From positions 12,287,380-12,351,379 of the forward strand of contig NC_029529.1 of assembly GCF_001577835.2 (NCBI RefSeq): 64,000 nucleotides of DNA. The letters run 5' to 3'. How positions within the stretch are numbered: position 1 is the stretch's first letter; each line of letters opens with the position of its first letter. The translations under genes and the position numbers were made by a program. Under the pieces are notes generated by a model. It did not search any database, had not been told where the DNA came from, and worked only from the letters and a program-made list of their open reading frames with translations. The DNA is from Coturnix japonica (Eukaryota; Chordata; Aves; Galliformes; Phasianidae). Of the stretch, positions 55,538 through 64,000 are shown one piece after another.

Positions 55538-58500
55538 ATGAAGGCGGGCGGTGAGTGCGGGCCGCGCGCCTTCCTGCCTCCCTGCCTGCGTTCCTTCGGT
55601 CCGCGCGGCTCCTGTGAGCGCTGTGCGGGAGGAGCGGGGTGATGCGGGATGGGGGGGGGCGGCGGGGACATGGAGGGACATGGAGGGACATGGAGGGACA
55701 TGGAGGGGCGGGGGGAGCCGCAGCGGGGCGGCGGTTCGCCCCGAGACGCGGCAGTGCCGCTCCGTGCCGCTCTATCGGTGCCGCTCTATCGGTGCCGCTC
55801 TATCGGTGCCGCTCCGTGCCGCTCTATCGGTGCCGCTCTATCGGTGCCGCTCCGTGCGGGGCCGTGAGCGGTGCCGGGCGCTGTGTGAGCGGTAGGAAGC
55901 GCCCCGGGCCGTCCCCGTGCTGCCGATCGCTCTCAGCGCTGTTTGCCGCCCGCGAACCGCCCGGCCCGTCCCTGAGCGCCCCGCTGTGCTGTGGGAGCGG
56001 TGACTGACGGTGACTGACGGTGGCTGGGCGCCCATCGCGGCCCGTTGCCTCTCGCCCCGCTGTGTCCGTGCGCTTCGTGCCGGTTCCGCTCATCGTTTGG
56101 GTTCCTGCTGTTTGTTGGTTATATTGACTCGGTGTTTGTGGCTCCCGGTGCCGGCGGACCCGGCTGCTCGCGGCGGGTATCGCCCTGTGCCGGCACAACG
56201 GATGGGAGCCTCGGGCCGTTCTGTCCCTGCCCGCGTTACTCTGTTCTTCCCGGCCCCCCCTCGTCCCTCGGCTCATTCCCGTCTCTCGGATGTGCTGGGG
56301 CTGAGCTCTCAACCCGAACGTTGCTGCAGGGCCGTGCTGTGCGCTGTGAGATGATGGAACTGGCTGTGAGGGGTCTGCCAGCAGCACCGCCCACAGCGAT
56401 GGGCTTTGGACTCGGGTGGCTCAATGGGCCTTTACCTTCCTAATCCCTCCGGTCACGTTTCAAGGACTGTTATCAATTGATAAGAAGTTGTAGCCTGGGG
56501 GAGGTACATGGAAATGCAGCAGTGACAGCTGAGCTCAGTGCAGCCAAACGATGGGGTCAGGGCGATGTGCTCAGTGATGGGGGTGCGCCGTCCCTTCTGG
56601 GCACCTGCCTTGAATTGGCTGAACTGAACGAGTCATTTCTTTATGGTTTGGTCCTCCAGTGTCCTGTGCTGCAAGCTGAGTTTCTATGGTTGATGTGCTT
56701 GAAGATGCACTCTACTTAATTAAACACACATTCTGTATGCGCCTTTTTCCTCTTGCTGTTCTGTCACTAACCGTGGTGTTGTTTTTGTTCTGCAGTGGTT
56801 CACTGCCGCTGTTCCAGGTGCTTCTCTTTCCCTTCCAAGCGAAAGATAAGAAAACGGCCCCGAGTCCTGACGCTGCTGAGTCTGCCTGAGGATGTTCTCC
56901 TTCATGTTCTGAAAGACCTTCCCACTGAGGACATCCTCTTGCTCAGAGCAGTGAGTGCCGGCCCCTCCTGCCACGCACTGCCTTAGTTCTGCCCCTGGAG
57001 CCAGAAGTGCACAGAGGAATGCCTACATCCAAGGAGCTGTGAGGAGAGCTAGAAAATACATGCAGTGTACAGATATTTGCTGTCCTAGGAAGAGAGTTAT
57101 GATGAGCTGTGATTAATTAGTTGCCTATCTAAAATTAGATCACCAACTATTTTTTTGCTGATCCCTTTATTTTAATAATAACTTGATGCTTCCCTTCATA
57201 CCTTGTAGGTGCATTCCCATCTGAAATACCTCGTGGATCATCACGCCGGTGTTTGGGCATGTGCAAGCTTTGAAGACGTATGGCCGTCTCCAAAAAATCT
57301 GACGGTGTTTGAAAGGTGAGCTTTAAGCATCAGCATCCCTTTGAGGTTGTAGAGGAGAGTGTTTCGTGCCACATGTACAATTCTAATCAGTCTTCACTGT
57401 AAGTGGTGAATCTGACTGTGCTTATTTGTGCAAGTCTCTGTATGGAGTGATGAGGGTAGCTGGCTTTGTGTCTAAGCTGTGAATAATAGCTGCTGCTGTG
57501 TTAATTGGAGCAGGGCCTACGGCATACGTGGAAGTTATTCCTCTAAGGGCATTACTGTTACTTGTTTGAATGTAACACATGAACTGAAATCCTGTTACTG
57601 GTGCTTCCATATAAACAAGCAAGTGAGATGAAAGACCACAGTTCTAAGTCTTGGTTGTTTTGCTCAAACCGATGTACTGAAAAATAAGTGAAATTGAATA
57701 TATTAAAGCATGTGCAGAAGGAAAGTGCCTTTTTATCCACCTGATTTGAAGGAGATGGGTTCACATGAATGTCATACTAGTTGTTTTGTTCCTTTCATGT
57801 CTGCTCTGATGCATGTATTTTCTTTTTGAAGAAAGGCATTGTCTGAAAATAGATCTGTCAGGCACGTCCCTGAGTGTGCAAGTACCTAAACCTACTTTCT
57901 TGCACTGGAGATGTTGCATGGGACTGAGAAACGATTCCTGGAGCTGTCAGATGGTCCTGGGCACAGATGTGGCTTTTCTTGCTGCAATATTTTCATTCAT
58001 CGTAACTCACTTGTAACTTCTGTAGTGAAGTCAGTTGTGCTTGTGGTTGATGGACAACAAACTCACAGCCAGGCCTTCACTCAAGTAGCTTGTCTGATGT
58101 GGAAGCTCCTATTGATTTAATCCTGAAGTATTTTCTCTGTTCCCATTCAGGGCTGCTGAAAGGGGCAACTTTGAAGCTGCTGTGAAGCTGGGGATAGCGT
58201 ACCTGTACAATGAAGGCTGTAAGTGTGCAAGATTTACTTGGTTCCCTGGGGAAAATGGCACAATTGGAAGATATATTGATGAGCTGATGGGTTAATTATA
58301 GATGCAGATCAGAGCAATTGTATCATCTTTTTTCTTTTGAATACTGATGGTTTTGTGCTCAGATTCTAGAGCACTGGTGTGCAGAAGCAGTCTGCTCTCC
58401 TCAGTGTGGGGTTAGTTTTCATCTGGTTTCATTTGCTGTCATGCCTCTTCAGTTTTATCTTTGTGTATCTTAAGAACTGGGCAGCAGACTGCTAGGTGTT

Positions 58501-61500
58501 TGGTGATAGTGTGGCACACAGGGCTTCTACAACTCCTAGGTGTGCCCATGCTTTGGGATTTGCATTGAGAAGTTGTCTTTTGTAAACTTCTAATTGAAAT
58601 TGGCTGTGTTGCTGGTATGTTGGATGGATCAGAAGGATTGATGGTTGACTGGAAGAGCCACCTTGCTGACAGTGACTTGCCTACCACCTTGTGCAGTGTC
58701 AGGAGTTAGCAAATTAATGCTGTTTTGAGCATTGGTATTTGTAGAACTTCTCCCAGGTTTGGGGTCTTATGTTCCCACAGTCTGACTGTAGTAAGATTTT
58801 CTTTTTTCCTCCTTTTTCCAGTTCTGTGACTTTTAAAGCTTCACAGAGTTCAATCTTCCTGGTGTTACACTGTTTTCTCTCTTGACCTGAGTAGCTGCCA
58901 AGACACTGTTGTGGTTAAACCCTAACCTGTTTCTGACTTTATTTTGTGCAGTGTCCATCTCCGATGAGGGCCGTGCAGAAGTGAATGGATTAAAGGCATC
59001 TCATTTCTTCAGTCTGGCAGAGCGGCTGAATGTGTGTGCAGCCCCATTCATCTGGCTTTTTATTCGTCCTCCCTGGTCCTTGACTGGAAGCTGTTGTAAA
59101 GCTGTGGTCTTTGAGAGTCTTAAAGCAGAGTGTCAGCTGGACAAAGTAAGGTTGCTTTCTGCCTGTGACTTTAAGATAGTTTGGGAACTGTACAAAGCCC
59201 CTTTGGAGAAACGATTTTTGTTTGCCCAAGGAGCTCCTGTTCTCCCACTGCTTAAATAACTGTGGGTCAATCGTTTTAATGAATTTGCTGCCAAACTGCA
59301 GTGTGTCATGGTTGCCAGAGGCACGTGCTGTCAGTTCTGAGGCATTCTGTTCTGTCTAAAAGATGACAAAGAGAAAAGCAAAGGGGGAGAATGGAAGGCC
59401 AATCCATTTTTAGTCTGGAATATCTAGCAAAAATTTGTTGTTCTTTGTCTTCATCAATACTTTGTCTTGATGCTTTTTTCAGGCTCAGAAAGGATCTATT
59501 CTGTACTGCTTGGCTAAGGTCCTGAGTCTCTTTGAGGTGAGCAGTGTTTCTGATTTGTTTGGCCGTTTTGGAAGGGGCTTCTTTGCTAATGTGCTTTATC
59601 TTGATTTTTTTTTAAGATTGTAATAATGATAATACAAATATTTTTGTATTCCTCAAGTGGCTTAAGGGATTTCTGCTCTTGTGCATTTAACATACTGGTT
59701 GTTTAAAGGAATGTCATCAATTTACTCAGTTTTAGAAACAGTAAAATGATCAAGCCAAACTTAATGGGTTTGCTGTGTGGTCAGGTCTTAATGGAAACCT
59801 TTCCTTTGTAATACATACTGAAAGCAACCAAACACAAATGGCCTTCAGCAGCGTGCAAGTTAGCAGGCTTTCCTGTAGCGGAGAGAAACCTTTGTCCTCA
59901 GCCAGAATCTTTAAATGCTGAGTGGGCGTTGGAGCAGCCCTTGCAATCTGGGGGGGGGTCACAGCTCATTGTGGTTTTTAGTACGGAGCTGTTCTGTAGT
60001 TTCTGAAGTATTAAGTTCTGGCTGGACAGCATAGATACCATCATGTCTTTTGTCCAGGATGAAGAAAAAAGAAAAGAGTCCCTTGGAATGTTTGAGGAGT
60101 CTTCAAAGCAGGGTTGTTTGAATAGCTCCTATCTCCTTTGGGAAAATAACAGAAAGGCTGCTGTAAGTAACTTCCTTTTTTTCTTCTCTCATAGCATTCC
60201 TTTTGTCATATGCAAGGAACATAATTATTACATCTTCCTCAGATCTGAACTTCTACATAACCAAGAAGGGCACTACAAACCCTAAGAAATGAGCTCTTGG
60301 TGTTTTAAAGTAAGCAAGTCTACAGGCCATTGTAGCAGAGGTGGAAGCAGTTCTTTGACAGTGACTCTGCTAAAAGCACGGGAACTGCTGGTCAAGCTGC
60401 TCGCTCATGAGCAAGGAGACTGCCTACCTGGTCACTAATAAGTCTGCAAAGCATACATTGGAATTCTGAGTGACTCATCTCATTTCATTGGGCAAGACCT
60501 GAAGAAAGTTTCTTAAACAATGTTGTTGTGATGAGAAACGGACTGGTTGTTGGAACAGTAGATGTACCTATAGGCTGGGTTTTTTTTCCTCTGGCTGTTA
60601 GTGCTACAATCCTGTTTCTTAAGTAAATGTAAAGGGATTTGAGATCTGTTGATATTTTTCTCTGTAGATGTTAGACCCTGGCAGATACCTCCAAAGTCTC
60701 AGGAAGCTACGGGACTATGCAGCAAAGGGATGCTGGGATGCACAGGTGTGTTTTCCTGGTTGTGTTGCTGCTTCTTTTTATTTTCCTGGGAAAGTTATAA
60801 TTTATTTGCTTTTATCTGTGCTGTCGCTGTAGACTTAGGGTTTCTCTTTTCAGAAATAGTCAAAATTGCTGAGTAGTATCTGTGTGTGTGCACATCTGTT
60901 ATCCACAAAGATAAAACTATTGACAGATATAAAACCCTGCCCCTCAATAGCATGTGCAGTACTCAGCATTCATGCTAGACTAAGAAGCAATTCTGCTAGT
61001 AGTTCTTTCAATTATTTTCTCTTGTTCACTGTTTTCACCAGAAAAATTACAAGCCCATTCTCTACTGCTTTAGTTGGTGCTTATTAAAAGTCCTTTTTTG
61101 TGTGTGTGTTTTTTCTCTACTACAGATAGCTTTAGCTAAAGCTTGTGGAAATGGAAACCAACTAGGATTAGAAGCAAAATCTTCCAGTGAAATGGTGGCT
61201 CAGATGTTTCAAGCCTCCCGTCCTATCAGCAAGCGGAATATCTTCACTGTGCAGAAAAAAATAAATGAAACAATGAGGTAAAAACTCAGATCCAGGAGTG
61301 AGGTCATGCAGCAGAAACCACTGCCTATTTCTCTTTGCATCAGTGAAGGGGGAAAACTTATCTAGAATGAGAACTGCTCTAAGACAGAATCTTTAGCTTT
61401 ACCCCTCTGCAATGTCTTATGTGTAATCAGAGGAAGGCATGACAGTCAGAAACCTTATTTCATGACTGAGTAAAGAAGTGAACAGAGGGGTATGAAGTTG

Positions 61501-63807
61501 TAGGTTTTTTTTCTTTTCTGGACTGTAAAACTTGGCGTTTATTAAGACTGACAGTTTCTCATGCCCTTCAGAGCATAACAGGCCTCTGGCTACAAATCCT
61601 TATCTTGGTGCCACGTGTTGTTTTTCTGAAAACAACACCTCCTTCTTTTATTGAATTTCCTAGTTTAGAGCTTTTGAGTAGAGAAGGGGTTTGGATAACT
61701 GGGCACAAGGAGGGTGTTCAGAACTGGTTTGGATGGTTTTTAACTGGGTGTGATGTTTCTCTCTTTGACATCTAGGTACATCCTGGTTGACTGGCTGGTG
61801 GAAGTGGCTACTATGAAAGACTTTTCTTGCCTGTGCCTTCACATGACGGTGGGGTGTGTGGATCGTTACTTGAAGCTGAGACCTGTGCCCCGGTATCAGC
61901 TCCAACTCCTGGGAATAGCCTGCATGGTCATTTGCACACGGTAGGTGTTCTGGCTGATGATGGGAGGTGGTGCTTTTATTGGTCACTAAACTAGTGTGTA
62001 GTTACACCAACTGCCTTTCTTCTGAGGCAACTATTAACAACACTTGATATTGCAGTTTTATCAGCAAAGAAATCTTGACAATACGGGAGGCTGTATGGCT
62101 AACGGACAACACATACAAATATGAAGACCTGGTCAGAATGATGGGTGAGATCATCTCTGCCCTAGAGGGAAAGATAAGGGTGAGTTTGGGAAGTGGATGG
62201 GCAGTTTTATTCCTGGGGCTGCTGTTGAAGTTGTATAAAAAGAGCAAAGATGCTATTATAAGTGTTCTCTGTGTAGACTGCATTGAAGAACATGCAGATA
62301 CCAAACTGTCTGCCTTCCTGTAGAAGTTAAAACTTAAGTTTCTTAAGGCACGTTCAGAGATTGTTTGTTCTTTGACTGGGAAGTATTTCAGTGTTGGTGT
62401 AGAATTTAAAATAACACTTTATAATGAAAGTAGTGTCTTGTGGATACAACTATAGTCTAAATACTTGGTGCTTGAGTTGTATTGCCAACCTCTGTTCTCC
62501 TTTGCGTATTAGATACCTACTATCGTGGACTACAAGGAAGTACTGTCAAACATAGTCTCACTTGAGAGGAGGACTCTTCACCTTTACAGCTTCATTTGTG
62601 AACTGTCACTTTTATACACGAGCCTTTTCATGTACTCCCCAGCTCGGCTGGCCGCTGCAGCACTGCTGCTGGCTAAGATACTGCATGGCCATGGTAAGGA
62701 GCAGCCCATTCAGTGGAGCTGCAAAGTATGTCAGTCTGCCTTGACCATTCAGGGAGCCTCTATGGCAAGGTGCACTGATCCCCCTGGGGAGTGTGGGAGA
62801 AAGGGACATGAGTAGCATGTGGGAATGGAGTGGAGTTGAGTTCAGTCTATAGCAATGCAATAATGTAAGTCCTGCATTTAAATGAGACTGAAGGTTTCTG
62901 CCCCTGTCTACACAGTGGAATTCTATTTAGGTGTGGCTTCTGTTTCTCAAGTAAGCCTATCCTTGAAGCTGATTCTGAACTTCAATGGTGTATGGGCAGG
63001 AGCTTCTAAAGATTATCATCACATAAACATGATCTTTATCCCATTAAAAAAACTGTATGTTTGTAGAACTTGCAAGCTCTGTGAAATAGTGATACCTGTT
63101 CTCTTCTCCAGCTCATCCCTGGAGCAGTCAGCTGTCTGAATGCACTGGGTTCTCTCTTGAAGACCTGTTGCCGTGTGTGCTACACCTTCATCAAAAATGG
63201 TAAAGCTTTGGGGACTCTTCTGGGAGTGTTTGTACCCTGGCTCTCATAGCCCTGCTGCAAGTCCTTCCAAAGGGAGGAGGTGACTTTGGCAAACTGCTTT
63301 GCTCCCCCTACTACGGGACACTGGAATCTAGGGGCTGGTTCAGTGATGGCTGTCCTGTTTGTCTTGCCTGGCAGTGGCCCTGGGTTGCAGAAGCCCTGGT
63401 GCTCCCCAAGGCTAGCAGGTCTCAGGTTGCCAACATCACTATTTCCAGGTGATTGTGACCAGTGTTTTGATGAGCTCCAGAAGGGGCTCAGAAGCAAAAG
63501 TAATCCCTTTTTGAAAGGCTGGAAGTCAGATATCTCAAGAAACAGAAAAGGAATGAGATGCTTGCATGCTTAGCAACTCTGCTGAAATGCCAGTTTCCTC
63601 AGCACAGAGCTGAGGTGGACAGAGGGGAAGTGCTTACATTGCCAGTACTTGCTCACACTGTTATATAGAATCTGTTCTAAGATTAAAGCTCTGGTCTTTC
63701 TTTTCAGTTTCCATGATGAGGTCCCTAAGGATTATAGGCAGGTGTCTTTAACAGCAGTGAGACAAAGATTTGAAGATGAGCGTTATGATGAAGTAGGCAA
63801 AGAAAAG
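55538..63807 (+). CDS. CCNF: Cyclin F (F-box only protein 1), 3' part beyond the window
   Basis: Substrate receptor of an SCF ubiquitin ligase in nucleus and centrosome, with known substrates CP110, RRM2 and CDC6. I read fourteen exons with phase intact throughout: 55538-55550, 56796-56950, 57209-57315, 58151-58218, 58952-59145, 59483-59536, 60058-60162, 60668-60745, 61126-61277, 61776-61940, 62056-62179, 62513-62693, 63112-63199 and 63708-63807, totalling 528 codons. In order they encode a Cys cluster CRCSRC (8-13), a basic NLS KRKIRKRPR (19-27), an F-box from LPEDVL (34) to about 76, SEL1-like helices (AAERGNFEAAVKLGIAYLYN, 92-111), and an N-terminal cyclin box with the substrate-docking patch MRYIL (308-312; human 309-313). 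The C-terminal cyclin box starts at about 407. The PEST-like tail lies outside the window. Exon 1 codes only MKAG plus one base. Start and domains agree with human CCNF. Confidence 0.97.
55667..55706 (+). repeat. 10-bp tandem repeat in CCNF intron 1
   Basis: About four copies of GGACATGGAG lie about 120 bp inside intron 1, preceded by a run of nine or more G. Confidence 0.9.
55754..55857 (+). repeat. 14-bp minisatellite in CCNF intron 1
   Basis: About seven copies of GGTGCCGCTCTATC, interspersed with a shortened CCGTGCCGCT form, arranged in a higher-order pattern. Confidence 0.9.
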
Positions 63808-64000
63808 GTGGGTTTGCTCTCTTGTTTGTTAAAATCTGACTCCTTGAGTAAAAGCTGCTGTATGGCAGGGTGTTCAAAGCTTCCAGTAAGGGGAAGTGGG
63901 TTTTAATGTCAGGTTTGGAAGCAGAGAATAGCTGGGTGAGGTTGGAACTCGAACTGCTGTGGCTGAGCAGCAGTTCTAGGAAGGACTCAACAGGACAGCT

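Overview
The window is vertebrate nuclear DNA and most likely avian, probably galliform. The recognisable repeats are CR1 LINE fragments plus one degenerate mariner copy that resembles the chicken Galluhop family as I remember it. The genes are compact: cyclin F spans about 8.3 kb for its first 14 exons. Sharp CpG islands sit at each promoter. Three protein-coding genes can be supported, all on the + strand: TEDC2 (24.2-30.0 kb), a single-exon TMEM100-family gene (34.2-34.6 kb) and CCNF, cyclin F (55.5 kb to beyond the right edge).

Layout. From 1 to about 18 kb no coding exon is recognisable. The + strand there is visibly rich in C and A and poor in T, which leaves many long meaningless open frames. 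Several AT-rich, repeat-free islands look like conserved non-coding elements. A CpG island at 18.1-18.8 kb carries a good minus-strand splice donor, so this tract may be the first intron of an unseen minus-strand gene. From 19 to 23 kb the sequence is anonymous apart from a minisatellite, an 18-bp palindrome and the mariner relic. TEDC2 follows with 10 exons, reconstructed from splice sites and similarity to human TEDC2. From 30 to 34 kb there are no recognised genes, but two stretches look coding-like. The TMEM100-like gene lies in its own CpG island. From 35 to 54.5 kb the sequence is mostly anonymous, with CR1 fragments, microsatellites and candidate regulatory elements. A 440-bp minisatellite of 12-bp units abuts the CCNF CpG-island promoter, which has CCAAT boxes and CHR-type motifs typical of late cell-cycle genes. 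CCNF then runs off the right edge.

Functional view. TEDC2 is a centriole-stability factor. Cyclin F is an SCF substrate receptor that acts on centrosome, ribonucleotide-pool and replication proteins. As I recall the human map, the two genes are direct neighbours in the order CCNF-TEDC2. Here the order is TEDC2, TMEM100-like, CCNF, about 25 kb apart, so the block has been rearranged between birds and mammals. No CRISPR, tRNA, rRNA, retroviral or LTR element was recognised. The regulatory and CNE calls are visual impressions that need alignment.
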